Part shown: positions 1 through 12,226 of the stretch, piece after piece
Layout of the letters: each line of letters starts with the position of its first letter
How positions within the stretch are numbered: the first letter of the stretch is position 1
Source of the DNA: Liopterus haemorrhoidalis
Taxonomy: Eukaryota; Arthropoda; Insecta; Coleoptera; Dytiscidae
Assembly: GCA_963971575.1 (NCBI GenBank)
Contig: OZ020625.1
Location: 13,245,646-13,309,645 of the forward strand
Length of the DNA: 64,000 bases
Direction: 5' to 3'
Translations under genes and position numbers: made by a program
The notes under the pieces: generated by a model
Seen by the model: the letters and a program-made list of their open reading frames with translations, nothing else
The model's database searches: none
Told to the model about the DNA's origin: nothing

Positions 1-3000
1 AAATGGACATGAGGAACTCAAAAATTTAAACCAGAGGTCCCTATCTTTTACCGTTATTGAGATATAATTTTTTTTTAAATTATGTTTTATTACAAAAATT
101 GTAAAATTTTACAATTTTTTTTTTGTTTAGGATATGTTTAAAAATGTGCCTTTACCATATTTCAGACCTAAGAACTTCAAAAATTCCAACCGCAGGTCCT
201 TGTCTTTTTTAGTTTTTGAAATATATATACATATTTTTTTTATTTTTTTTTTCTGAAAAAAAAAAGTTTTCTTAATACAGTCCAAAATATTGTCGTTAGG
301 TAATTTTGGGGTGAGAATTAATAAAAAAATATTTAAAAAAATCAAGAGGCCTTAGTTTTTGAGTTATAGTCAATTTTAGGTACTTTTTTCCGATTTATTC
401 AAAAACAGTTGGCCAAAATCCAAAATGAACCTTATTTTTGTGATCGACGGCCCAAACTAAATCAAATTTGAGAAAAATCCGAAATATTTTTTTTGTAAAA
501 ATTCGCGATTTTTTTTCAAATGGGTACCGCTTTCGATTTTTTCTATATTTTGCCATTTTTAAGGGTTTTGTTTAATGATACATCCTTTTTGTATAAGTTT
601 GGTTATTAAGGCCCCAATTTTATCTTGACTAAAATGGAGATGAGGAACTCAAAAATTTAAACCAGAGGTCCCTATCTTTTACCGTTATTGAGATATAATT
701 TTTTGAAAAATTAAATTTTATTATAAAAATTTCAAAATTTTACAAAATTTTTTTTTGTTTAGGATATGTTTTAAAGAGTACCTTTACCATATTTTAGACC
801 TTAGAACTTCAAAAATTCCAACCGCAGGTCCTTATCTTTTTTAGTTTTTGAAATACATATACATAATTTTTTTATTTTTTTTTTTCTGAAAAAAAAAAGT
901 TTTCTTAAAACAGTCCAAAATATGGCCGTTAGGTAATTTTGGGGTGAGGATTAATAAAAAATATTTAAAAAAATCAAGAGGCCTTAGTTTTTGAGATAAA
1001 GTCAATTTTAGGTACTTTTTTCCGATTTACTCAAAAACAGTTGGCCAAAATCCAAAATGAATCTTATTTTTGTGATCTACGGCCCAAAGTGTATCAATTT
1101 TGAAAAAAATCCGAAATATTTTTTTTGTAAAAATTCGCGATTTTTTTTCAAAGGGGTACCCCGTACGATTTTTTCGATATTTTGACATTTTTAAGGGTTT
1201 TGTTTAATGTTACATCCTTTTTGTATAAGTTTGGTTATTAAGGCCCCAATTTTTTCTAGACTAAAATGGACATGAGGAACTCAAAAATTTAAACCAGAGG
1301 TCTTTATCTTTTACCGTTATTGAGATATAATTTTTTGAAAAATTAAATTTTATTAAAAAAATTTCAAAATTTTACAAAATTTTTTTTTGTTTAGGATATG
1401 TTTTAAAATGTGCCTTTACCATATTTCAGACCTAAGAACTTCAAAAATTCCAACCTCAGGTCCTTTTCTTTTTTAGTTTTTGAAATACATAAACATATTT
1501 TTTTTATTACTTTTTTTTTCTGAAAAAAAAAAGTTTTCTTAAAACAGTCCAAAATATGGCCTTTAGGTAATTTTGGGGTGAAGATTAATAAAAAAATATT
1601 TAAAAAAATCAAGAGGCCTTAGTTTTTGAGTTATAGTCAATTTTAGGTACTTTTTTCCGCTTTACTCAAAAGCAGTTGGCCAAAATCCAAAATGAACCTT
1701 ATTTTTGTGATCTACGGCCCAAATTGTATCAATTTTGAGAAAAATCCGAAATATTTTTTTTGTAAAAATTCGCGATTTTTTTTCAATGGGTACCCCTTAC
1801 GATTTTTTCGATATTTTGAATTTTTTAAGGGTTTTGTTTAATGATACATCCTTTTTGTATAAGTTTGGTTATTAAGGCCCCAATTTTTTTTAGACTTAAA
1901 TGGACATGAGGAACTCAAAAATTTAAAGCAGAGGTCCCTATTGTTTACCGTTATTGAGATATAATTTTTTGAAAAATTAAATTTTATTACAAAAATTTCA
2001 AAATTTTACAAAAATTTTTTTTGTTTCGGATATGTTTTAAAATGTGCCTTTACCATATTTCAGACCTTAGAACTTCAAAAATTCCAACCGCAGGTCCTTA
2101 TCTTTTTTAGTTTTTGAAATACATATACATATTTTTTTTATTTAATTTTTTTCTGAAAAAAAAAAAAATTCTTAAAACAGTCCAAAATATGGCCTTAAGG
2201 TAATTTTGGGGTGAGGATTAATAAAAAAATATTTAAAAAAATCAAGAGGCCTTAGTTTTTGAGTTATAGTCAATTTTAGGTACTTTTTTCCGATTTACTC
2301 TAAACCAGTTGGCCAAAATCCAAAATGAATCTTATTTTTGTGATCTACGGCCCAAAGTGTATCAATTTTGAAAAAAATCCCAAATATTTTTTTTGTAAAA
2401 ATTCGCGTTTTTTTTTCAAAGTGGTACCCCTTACGATTTTTTCGATATTTTGCCATTTATAAGGGTTTTGTTTAATGATACATCCTTTTTGTATAAGTTT
2501 GGTTATTAAGGCCCCAATTTTTTCTAGACTAAAATATGGCCGTTAGGTAATTTTGGGGTGAGGATTAATAAAAAATATTTAAAAAAATCAAGAGGCCTTA
2601 GTTTTTGAGTTATAGTCAATTTTAGGTACTTTTTTCCTATTTACTCAAAAACAGTTGGTCAAAATCCAAAATGAACCTTATTTTTGTGATCTACGGCCCA
2701 AATTGTATCAATTTTGAGAAAAATCCGAAATATTTTTTTTGTAAAAATTCGCGATTTTTTTTTAATGGGTACCCTTACGATTTTTTCGATATTTTGAAAT
2801 TTTTAAGGATTTGGTTTAAGGATACATCCTTTTTGTATAAGTTTGGTTATTAAGGCCCCAATTTTTTTTAGACTTAAATGGACATGAGGAACTCAAAAAT
2901 TTAAACCAGAGGTCCCTATCTTTTACCGTTATTGAGATATAATTTTTTGAAAAATTAAATTTTATTACAAAAATTTCAAAATTTTACAAAATTTTTTTTT

Positions 3001-6000
3001 GTTTAGGATATGTTTTAAAATGTGCCTTTACCATATTTCAGACCTTAGAACTTCAAAAATTCCAACCGCAGGTCCTTATCTTTTTTAGTTTTTGAAATAC
3101 ATTAACATATTTTTTTTATTCATTTTTTTTCTGAAAAAAAAGTTTTCTTAAAACAGTCCAAAATATGGCCTTAAGGTAATTTTCGGGTGAGGATTAATAA
3201 AAAAATATTTAAAAAAATCAAGAGGCCTTAGTTTTTGAGTTATAGTTAATTTTAGGTACTTTTTTCCGATTTACTCAAAAACAGTTGGCCAAAATCCAAA
3301 ATGAATCTTATTTTTGTGACCTACGGCCCAAAGTGTATCAATTTTGAAAAAAATCCCAAATATTTTTTTTGTAAAAATTCGCGATTTTTTTTCAAAGGGG
3401 TACCCCTTACGATTTTTTCGATATTTCGCCATTTATAAGAGTTTTGTTTAATGATACATCCTTTTTGTATAAGTGTGGTTATTAAGGCCCCAATTTTTTC
3501 TAGACTAAAATGGACATGAGGAACTCAAAAATTTAAACCAAAGGTCCTTATCTTTTACCGTTATTGAGATATAATTTTTTGAAAAATTAAATTTTATTAC
3601 AAAAATTTCAAAATTTTACAAAAATTTTTTTTGTGTAGGATATGTTATAGAATGTGCCTTTACCATATTTCAGACCTTAGAATTTCAAAAATTCCAACCG
3701 CAGGTCCTTATCTTTTTTTATTTTTTGAAATACATATACATATTTTTTTTATTTTTTTTTTTCTGAAATAAAAAAGTTTTCTTAAAACAGTCCAAAATAT
3801 GGCCGTTAGGTAATTTTGGGGTGAGGATTAATAAAAAATATTTAAAAAAATCAAGAGCCCTTAGTTTTTGAGTTATAGTCAATTTTAGGTACTTTTTTCC
3901 GATTTACTCAAAAACAGTTGGTCAAAATCCAAAATGAACCTTATTTTTGTGATCTTCGGCCCAAATTGTATCAATTTTGAGAAAAATCCAAAATATTTTT
4001 TTTGTATAAATTCGCGATTTTTTTTTAAAGGGGTTTCCTCTTACGTTTCCTTTTACGATGTTTTCGATATTTTGCCATTTATAATGGATTTGTTTAATGA
4101 TACATCCTTTTTGTATAAGTTTGGTATTCAGGCCCCAATTTTTTCTAGACTAAAATGGACATGAAGAACTCAAAAATTTAAACCAGAGGTCCCTATCGTT
4201 TACCGTTATTGAGATATAATTTTTTGAAAAGTTAAGTTTTATTACAAAAATTTCAAAATTTAAAAAAAATTTTTTTGTTTAGGATATGTTTTTAAATGTG
4301 CCTTTACCATATTTCAGACCTTAGAATTTTAAAAATTCCAACCGCAGGTCCTTATCTTTTTTAGTTTTTGAAATACATATACATATTTTTTTTATTTTTT
4401 TTTTCTGAAAAAAAAAAGTTTTCTTAAAACAGTCCAAAATATGGCCGTTAGGTAATTTTGGGGTGAGGATTAATAAAAAAATATTTAAAAAAATCAAGAT
4501 GCCTTAGTTTTTGAGTTATAGTCAATTTTAGGTACTTTTTTCCGATTTACTCAAAAACAGTTGGCCAAAATCCAAAATGAACTTTATTTTTGTGTTCTAC
4601 GGCCCAAACTGTATCAGTTTTGAGAAAAATCCGAAATATTTTTTTTTGTAAAAATTCTCGATTTTTTTTCAAAGGTGTACCCTTTACGATTTTTTCGATA
4701 TTTTGACATTTTTAAGGGTTTTGTTTAATGATACCACCTTTTTGTATAAGTTTGGTTATTAAGGCCCCAATTTTTTCTAGACTAAAATGGACATGAGGAA
4801 CTCAAAAATTTAAACCAGAGGTCCCTATCTTTTACCGTTATTGAGATATAATTTTTTTTTTAATTATGTTTTATTACAAAAATTGTAAAATTTTACAAAT
4901 TTTTTTTTGTTTAGGATATGTTTAAAAATGTGCCTTTACCATATTTCAGACCTAAGAACTTCAAAAATTCCAACCGCAGGTCCTTGTCTTTTTTAGTTTT
5001 TGAAATAAATATACATATTTTTTTTTATTATTTTTTTCTGAAAAAAAAAAGTTTTCTTAATACAGTCCAAAATATTGCCGTTAGGTAATTTTGGGGTGAG
5101 AATTAATAAAAAAATATTTAAAAAAATCAAGAGGCCTTAGTTTTTGAGTTATAGTCAATTTTAGGTACTTTTTTCCGATTTACTCAAAAACAGTTGGCCA
5201 AAATCCAAAATGAACCTTATTTTTGTGATCTACGGCCCAAACTGTATCAAATTTGAGAAAAATCCGAAATATTTTTTTTGTAAAAATTCGCGATTTTTTT
5301 TCAAAGTACCCCTTACGATTTTTTCGATATTTTGCCATTTATAATGGTTTTGTTTAATGATACATCCTTTTTGTATAAGTTTGGTTATTAAGGCCCCAAT
5401 TTTTTCTAGACTAAAATGGACATGAGGAACTCAAAAATTTAAACCAGAGGTCCTTATCTTTTATCGTTATTGAGATATAATTTTTTGAAAAATTAAATAT
5501 TATTACAAAAATTTCAAAATTTTCCAAAATTTTTTTTTGTTTAGGATATGTTATAAAATGTGCCTTTACCATATTTCAGACCTTAGAACTTCAAAAATTC
5601 CAACCTCAGGTCCTTATCTTTTTTAATTTTTATAAAACATATACATATTTTTTTTATTTTTTTTTTCTGAAAAAAAAAAAGTTTTCTTAATACAGTCCAA
5701 AATATGGCCTTTAGGTGATTTTGGGGTGAGGATTAATAAAAAAATATTTAAAAAAATCAAGAGGCCTTAGTTTTTGGGTTATAGTTAATTTAAGGTACTT
5801 TTTTCCGCTTTACTCAAAAACAGTTGGCAAAATCCAAAATGAACCTTATTTTTGTGATCTACGGCCCAAATTGTATCAATTTTGAGAAAAATCCGAAATA
5901 TTTTTTTTGTAAAAATTCGCGATTTTTTTTCAAAGTACCCCTTACGATTTTTTCGATATTTTGCCATTATAAGGGTTTTGTTTAATGATACATCCTTTTT

Positions 6001-8783
6001 GTATAAGTTTGGTTATTTAGGCCTCAATTTTTTCTAGACTAAAATGGACATGAGGAACTCAAAAATTTAAACCAGAGGTGCCTATCTTTTACCGTTATTG
6101 AGATACAATTTTTCGAAAAATTAAATTTTATTACAAAAATTTCAAAATTTTACAAAATTTTTTTTTGTTTAGGATATGTTTTAAAATGTGCCTTTACCGT
6201 ATTTCAGACCTTAGAATTTCAAAAATTCCAACCGCAGGTCCTTATCTTTTTTAGTTTTTGAAATACATATACATATTTTTTTTATTTTTTTTTTCTGAAA
6301 AAAAAAAGTTTTCTTAAAACAGTCCAAAATATGGCCGTTAGGTAATTTTGGGGTGAGGATTAATAAAAAAATATTTAAAAAAATCAAGAGGCCTTAGTTT
6401 TTGAGTTATAGTCAATTTTTGGTACTTTTTTCCGATTTACTCAAAAACAGTTGGCCAAAATCCAAAATGAACTTTATTTTTGTGTTCTACGGCCCAAACT
6501 GTATCAGTTTTGAGAAAAATCCGAAATATTTATTTTGTAAAAATTCTCGATTTTTTTTCAAAGGGTTACCCCTTACGATTTTTTCGATATTTTGCCATTT
6601 ATAAGGGTTTTGTTTAATGATACATCCTTTTGTATAAGTTTGGTTATTAAGGCCCCAATTTTTTCTAGACTAAAATGGACATGAGTAACTCAAAAATTTA
6701 AACCAGAGGTCCTTATCTTTTACCGTTATTGAGATATAATTTTTTGAAAAATTAAATTTTACAAAAATTTCAAAATTTTACAAAATTTTTTTTTGTTTAG
6801 GATGTTTTAAAATGTGCCTTTACCATATTTCAGACCTTAGAACTTCAAATATTCCAACCGCAGGTCCTTATCTTTTTTAGTTTTTGAAATACATATACAT
6901 ATTTTTTTTATTTTTTTTTTTTTTTCTGAAAAAAAAAAGTTTTCTTAATACAGTCCAAAATATGGCCTTAAGGTAATTTTGGGGTGAGGATTAATAAAAA
7001 AATATTTTAAAAAATCAAGAGGCCTTAGTTTTTGGGTTATAGTTAATTTAAGGTACTTTTTTCCGCTTTACTCAAAAACAGTTGGCCAAAATCCAAAATG
7101 AACCTTATTTTTGTGATCTACGGCCCAAAGTGTATCAATTTTGAGCAAATTCCGAAATATTTTTTGTTTTGTTAAAATTCGCGATTTTTTTTCAAAGGGG
7201 TACCCCTTACGATTTTTTCGATATTTTGACATTTTTAAGGGTTTTGTTTAATGATACATCCTTTTTGTATAAGTTTGGTTATTAAGGCCCCAATTTTTTC
7301 TAGACTTAAATGGACATGAGGAACTCAAAAATTTAAACCAGAGGTCCTTATCTTTTACCGTTATTGAGATATAATTTTTTGAAAAATTAAATTTTATTAC
7401 AAAAATTTTGTTTGTTTAGGATATGTTCTAAAATGGCCTTTACCATATTTCAGACCTTAGAACTTCAAAAATTCCAACCGCAGGTCCTTATCTTTTTTAA
7501 TTTTTGAAATACATATACATTTATTTTTTATTTTTTTTTTTTCTGAAAAAAAAAAGTTTTCTTAAAACAGTCCAAAATATGGCCGTTAGGTAATTTTGGG
7601 GTGAGGATTAATAAAAAATATTTAAAAAAATCAAGAGGCTTTAGTTTTTGAGTTATAGTCAATTTTAGGTGTTTTTTTCCGATTTACTCAAAAACAGTTG
7701 GCCAAAATCTAAAATGAACCTTATTGTTGTGATCTACGGCCCAAGGTGTATCAATTTTGAGCAAATTCCAAAATATTTTTTTTTGTAAAAATTCGCGATT
7801 TTTTTCAAAGGGGTACCCCTAACGATTTTTTCGATATTTTGCCATTTATAAGGGTTTTGTTTAATGATACATCCTTTTTGTATAAGTTTGGTTATTAAGG
7901 CCCCAATTTTTTCTTGACTAAAATGGACATGAGGAACTCAAAAATTTAAACCAGAGGTCCCTCCCTATCTTTTACCGTTATTGAGATATAATTTTTTGAA
8001 AAATTAAATTTTATTACAAAAATTTCAAAATTTTACAAAATTTTTTTTTGTTTAGGATATGTTTTAAAATGTGCCTTTACCATATTTCAGACCTTAGAAC
8101 TTCAAAAATTCCAACCGCAGGTCCTTATCTTTTTTAGTTTTTAAAATACATATACATATTTTTTTTACTTATTTTTTTTTCTGAAAAAAAAAAGTTTTCT
8201 TAATACATTCCAAAATATGGCCGTTAGGTAATTTAGGGGTGAGGATTAATAAAAAAATATTTAAAAAAATCAAGAGGCCTTAGTTTTTGAGTTATAGTGA
8301 ATTTTAGGTACTTTTTTCCGATTTACTCAAAAACAGTTGGCCAAAATCCAAAATGAATCTTATTTTTGTGATCTACGGCCCAAAGTGTATCAATTTTGAG
8401 CAGAATCCGAAATATTTTTTTTTGTAAAAATCGCGATTTTTTTTCAAATGGGTACCGCTTTCGATTTTTTCTATATTTTGCCATTTTTAAGGGTTTTGTT
8501 TAATGATACATCCTTTTTGTATAAGTTTGGTTATTAAGGCCCCAATTTTATCTTGACTAAAATGGAGATGAGGAACTCAAAAATTTAAACCAGAGGTCCC
8601 TATCTCTTACCGTTATTGAGATACAATTTTTTGAAAAATTAAATTTTATTACGTAGTTTCAAAATTTCACAAATTTTTCTTTTGTTTAGGATATGTTTTA
8701 AAATGTGCCTTTACCATATTTCAGACCTTAGAACTTCAAAAATTCCAACCGCAGGTCCTTATCTTTTCTAGTTTTTGAAATAT
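1..8783. repeat. Satellite array, about 630-bp monomer, about 14 copies
   Basis: The motif GGACATGAGGAACTC recurs near 5, 636, 1269, 1904, 2880, 3512, 4158, 4790, 5420, 6046, 6677, 7315, 7923 and 8563, giving a monomer of about 630 bp. Monomers are very AT-rich, all in one orientation and look roughly 90-95% alike by eye. The array runs off the left edge of the window and is cut at 8783 by a Copia LTR. Short open frames inside it recur in equivalent positions and are by-products of the repeat, not genes. Each monomer holds poly-T runs near TTCTGAAAAAA and the phrase TAGTTTTTGAGTTATAGTC. Confidence 0.97.
2532..2875. repeat. Shortened satellite monomer (internal deletion)
   Basis: This unit is about 345 bp, not 630. 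After GACTAAAAT the text jumps straight to ATGGCCGTTAGG, which lies about 285 bp further on in a normal monomer. The joint falls on a short shared AAAATATGGCC-like string, as expected for unequal exchange or slippage within the array. Confidence 0.85.
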
Positions 8784-9201
8784 TGTTAGAATATCCATAT
8801 TTTCTTAGTGTGCGATGGATTCAGGGCCGGTTGGAAGTTTTGCGGGGCCTCGGGAAAATAAAATTTGCGGGGCCCTTAAGACAATAATTTTTACATAATT
8901 TTTGTCAAATAAATTTTTTCGATTAAAAATATATTCTTACCCTGAGCAAAAAAATTGTGCGGGGCCCTAAAATTACGCGTATGGGGCCTTCATAATCGCG
9001 GGACCTCGGGAAAAGTCCCGAAAATCCGAGGTCTGAGCCGGCCCTGGATGGATTTGTTAAGTGACAGTTGAATATTAAATGTTTTAATGTAATGTCAAGA
9101 AAGTTTATTGAGTAATATATAATTAAATTAAATCATAATTATTTGTTTTAACTTATTGTTACTTTGGTGTACACACCTATACAAATACTGCAACTCTAAC
9201 A
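8784..9201 (+). repeat. 5' LTR of the Copia element, interrupted by a MITE
   Basis: It starts TGTTAGAATATCC and ends CAACTCTAACA, an imperfect inverted pair TGTTAGA/TCTAACA typical of LTR ends. Without the 225-bp MITE and its 8-bp duplication the LTR is about 185 bp. No second LTR is present in the window to confirm the ends. Confidence 0.75.
8822..9046. mobile_element. hAT-type MITE (CAGGGCCGG ends) inside the Copia LTR
   Basis: It starts CAGGGCCGGTTGG and ends GAGCCGGCCCTG, giving inverted ends CAGGGCCGG. It is flanked on both sides by the perfect 8-bp duplication GATGGATT (8814-8821 and 9047-9054), the hAT signature length. The 225-bp interior repeats GCGGGGCC-like motifs and has no coding capacity. 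Confidence 0.93.
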
Positions 9202-9215
9202 GGTTATGGGCCCAG
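9202..9215 (+). other. Primer-binding site of the Copia element
   Basis: GGTTATGGGCCCAG follows the LTR end directly. This matches the known Copia arrangement, in which priming uses an internal fragment of initiator methionine tRNA. Confidence 0.75.
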
Positions 9216-9291
9216 AGGAAGCACCAAGTACAATCAAGGAATTATAAAAAAATAATAGGAAACGGTTTGGAAAGTGATCAGAAGTTGAAAT

Positions 9292-9924
9292 ATGGGTTCA
9301 CACAGTTATATGCGTATAGATGTTCTTAGTAAGGATAATTACGACACCTGGAAAATACAAATGCAGGCATTACTGATTAAAAATGACGCATGGACGTATG
9401 TAAGTGGCGATTGTCCAAAACCTACAATTGTTACGAATGATGTTAGTTCCGAAAGCGCATTGAAATCTTTTCTGAAAAAGTTGAAAGCGAAATCAGACAT
9501 TATTTTGTGTATCGGTGTATTGGAATTAAAACTTATCAAAAATTGTGCGACTTCGCGTGACATTTGGATTAAATTCGAAGACTATTACGCGTCGAAGGGT
9601 CCCGCTCGTAAGGCCACATTATTGAAACAGTTAATTCTTCTACGTATGCACGAAAGCGATGATGTTCGTGATCATATTGCGAAATTTTTTGATGCTGTCG
9701 ATAAGCTCGGGGAGATGAATATCGACATTAACGCAGATTTGTTATCAATTATGTTATTGTATAGTCTACCGGATTGTTATGAAAATTTAAGATGTGCAAT
9801 AGAATCACGAGATGAATTGCCCGCACCCGAAGTTCTTCGCGTTAAAATTATAGAGGAAAGCGATGCACGGAGAAATAAAAATGATGCCGTCGGTGAATCA
9901 CAAAGTGCAATGTATTCCCAATAG
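9292..9924 (+). pseudogene. Copia gag region (UBN2-type), ends at an in-frame stop
   Basis: ATG at 9292 opens 210 codons starting MGSHSYMRIDVLSKDNYDTW. The pattern LxxxNYDTWKIQMQALL is the N-terminus of Copia gag (UBN2/DUF4219 type), the capsid precursor that packages the element RNA. A TAG at 9922-9924 ends it, but the same frame continues at 9937 into the zinc knuckle and protease, so gag and pol were one reading frame. The start lies 77 bases after the primer-binding site, a normal leader length. Inactive copy. Confidence 0.88.
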
Positions 9925-9936
9925 AAATTTAACAAA

Positions 9937-11070
9937 ATGCGCTTCGCGTTTAAAAATAAAAGCACGAAATTGGATAATCGTGATAATAAAGGTACATTTA
10001 AATTTCGTTGCCACAATTACCGACAGATTGGTCATAAAGCCATTGATTGTAGGAATCGCGAATACCCTAAGTATAACGCTAATAAAGTGGAAGAAGGCAT
10101 GTTCGCCGCAGATGCTCTTCACGCGGGAAACACGCATCTTAGTGAAAGATGGTGTCTTGACAGTGGCGCTACTTCACACATTTGTAAAGTTGTTAAAGAT
10201 TTTTTAGTGTTGAATAGCGTTAAGGGGTCATTAAACATGGCAAATGAACAGTCATCGGACATTGTCGGTAAAGGTACAGCCTCAATTTCGGTTGATATTA
10301 ACGGTGATACTAAAAAACTGTCAGTATTCGATACTTTACATGTACCGGGAATACGTACAATATTATTATCGGTAGGAAAAATTACGAATAGTGGTTCGAA
10401 AGTAGTATTCAAAAAGAACGTAGTGTTAGTATATGACGTTAACGGAAAAATTAAGCTTGTAGCTGATCGTATCGGGGACTTATATTACGCGCGCGAAAAA
10501 TATCCGAAACCGATCAAAGATGTTCGCAATGCCATTTTTTCAGCGAAGATTTCAGCCGATCTACTGATGTCATGGCACCGGCGTCTGGGACATCTCAATA
10601 TTAACGATATGCGCAACTTGATACGAGACGGTCAAATCCCAAACATGGATTCATCACAAGCTGACAAGTTGGACTGCGACGCATGTTACCGTGGGAAAAT
10701 GGTACGGAAGTCATTTCCAAAGAAGTCAGAACGGGAAACAGAACCATTAAATATTATTCACTCAGATGTTTGCGGCCCCATGCGAGTCGAATCCTTGGGC
10801 AAGGCACGTTATTTCGTAACGTACATAGATGACAATTCAAGATGGTGTGAAGTAAGATTTATCAAAACCAAGGACGAAGTTGCAGATTTAACCAAAGAAG
10901 TCATTGATTTGTTGGAGACTCAAACAAGCAGAAGAGTCAAGTGCTTGCAGTTAGACAACGGCACGGAATATACCAACTGAATAGTTGAAGAATTCCCGAA
11001 GAAGAAAGGAATTAATAGGCGTTTAACAGTTCCATATTCACCAGAACAGAATGGAATAGCGGAAAGAAAA
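9937..11070 (+). pseudogene. Copia protease and integrase region, with stop and frame damage
   Basis: Same frame as gag. It opens with a damaged zinc knuckle, CHNYRQIGHKAIDC, in which the second Cys of CCHC is Tyr. Protease motif WCLDSGATSHI follows near 10150, with catalytic Asp in DSG. The integrase has the HHCC segment (WHRRLGHLN to CDACYRGKM, about 10570-10700), then HSDVCGPM with the first catalytic Asp and LQLDNGTEYTN with the second. TGA at 10978 breaks the frame, yet the same frame goes on to YSPEQNGIAERK, carrying the catalytic Glu, at about 11030-11070. After that the frame shifts. Confidence 0.85.
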
Positions 11071-12226
11071 ATAGAACACTTCTGGAGATGGCAAGATGTT
11101 TGCTTATTCAAGCAAATCTTCCGCCGCATTTTTGGGCTGAAACTGTTAACGCTGCGAATTATATTTGAAATCGTTGCCCTACAAAACGTTTAAACGGGCG
11201 AAGTCCAATAGAAGTTCGGACAGGAAAGAAGCCTTATCTCAGCCAATTACAAGAATTTGGTACAAAAGTATATTGTCTGGACAAGAAACCAGGAAAAGGA
11301 AAATTTGAACAAAGAAGTCTCGAAAGAATATTGCTTGGTTATGCGACCAATTCAAAAGGTAGTAGGGTCTAAAACAAAAGACAATAGAGGTAATAATCAA
11401 AGATTTATCAAAAGAAAATGAGAAAATCTAAAATAACGATCATGAAGATACAGCAACAAAAAAAGAAGATAGAACACCAGTAGCAACCGAAACGGTCACC
11501 ACACCTATATGCAAAAGAGGTCGTGGACGTCCCAGGAAATTAAAAACGGGATTAAGAGGAAGACCACGTTACCAGTATGCGACAACACCTGACGGTTCAG
11601 GTGTTCTCGCGGTCGAGACGCACCCAATGAAACCGATGATGTCACAACGGAAACGAACTACACAGAAGAATCATCGCTCCTTGCGGAAGTTCCATTGGTC
11701 ACCGCGTTAAACAGTCCAGATGCAGAAGACTGATATGATGCTATTGTTTCTGAAATAAAATCTATCATAAAGAACGATACTTGGGCTTTGGTCGATCGTC
11801 CCAAGGATATGTAATTGGAAGTAGAATAATTCTTATAAATAAATATAAACCTGATGCTACCCTAGATAGGAGAAAGGCCCGTTTAGTCGCACAAGGCTTT
11901 ACACAGCAACCTGGGGTACATTTTAAACAAACGTTTGCATTACTTGCACGTGCCAGTTCCATAAGAATGTTAGCGAGTATTGCAGCTCAACACAACATGA
12001 TAATTCATCAATTAGACGTTACAACCGCCTACTTGAATGGAGAATTGGAAGAAGTCATACACATGGAACCCCCGAAGTTATTACCCAAAACACTGCGAAG
12101 AATTATTGATGATAGCAGCTGTAACGACAGTTTGAGAGAAAAATGTAAAGGGATGCTTCAAAAACTTCAGAAAAGTAACAAGGTATGTAAACTAAAAAAA
12201 TCCTTGTACGGATTGAAACAGGCAGG
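11071..12226 (+). pseudogene. Copia integrase tail and truncated reverse transcriptase
   Basis: From 11071 to about 11780 the reading moves between frames (LPPHFWAETVNAANYI-like text, then KKPGKGKFEQRSLERILLGY), so several indels are present. From 11781 an open stretch gives the Copia-type RT (RVT_2): GSRIILINKYKPDATLDRRK, VAQGFTQQPGVHF, QLDVTTAYLNGELEEVIHME and KKSLYGLKQAG. It stops after KQAG, where the element normally continues RSWHxKLD and then YVDD. The missing part is replaced by the minisatellite, so there is no catalytic YVDD. Confidence 0.87.

Larger units (their letters stand above)
8784..12226 (+). mobile_element. Copia-type LTR retrotransposon, 5' part, decayed
   Basis: It begins with TGTTAGAATATCC at the end of the satellite. 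Order is LTR, primer-binding site, gag, protease, integrase, then half of the reverse transcriptase, the Ty1/Copia order (integrase before reverse transcriptase). It stops at about 12226, where the 16-bp minisatellite begins, so the RT active-site motif, RNase H and 3' LTR are missing. Stops at 9922 and 10978 and later frame changes show it is dead. It is related to, but clearly diverged from, the Copia fragment at 26042-28302. Confidence 0.9.

Noticed and set aside
127..6604. Short open frames in the satellite (for example at 127-345, 1403-1612, 2671-2853, 3934-4164, 6401-6604)
   Set aside because: They recur in register with the 630-bp unit, break in most units and are of low complexity.
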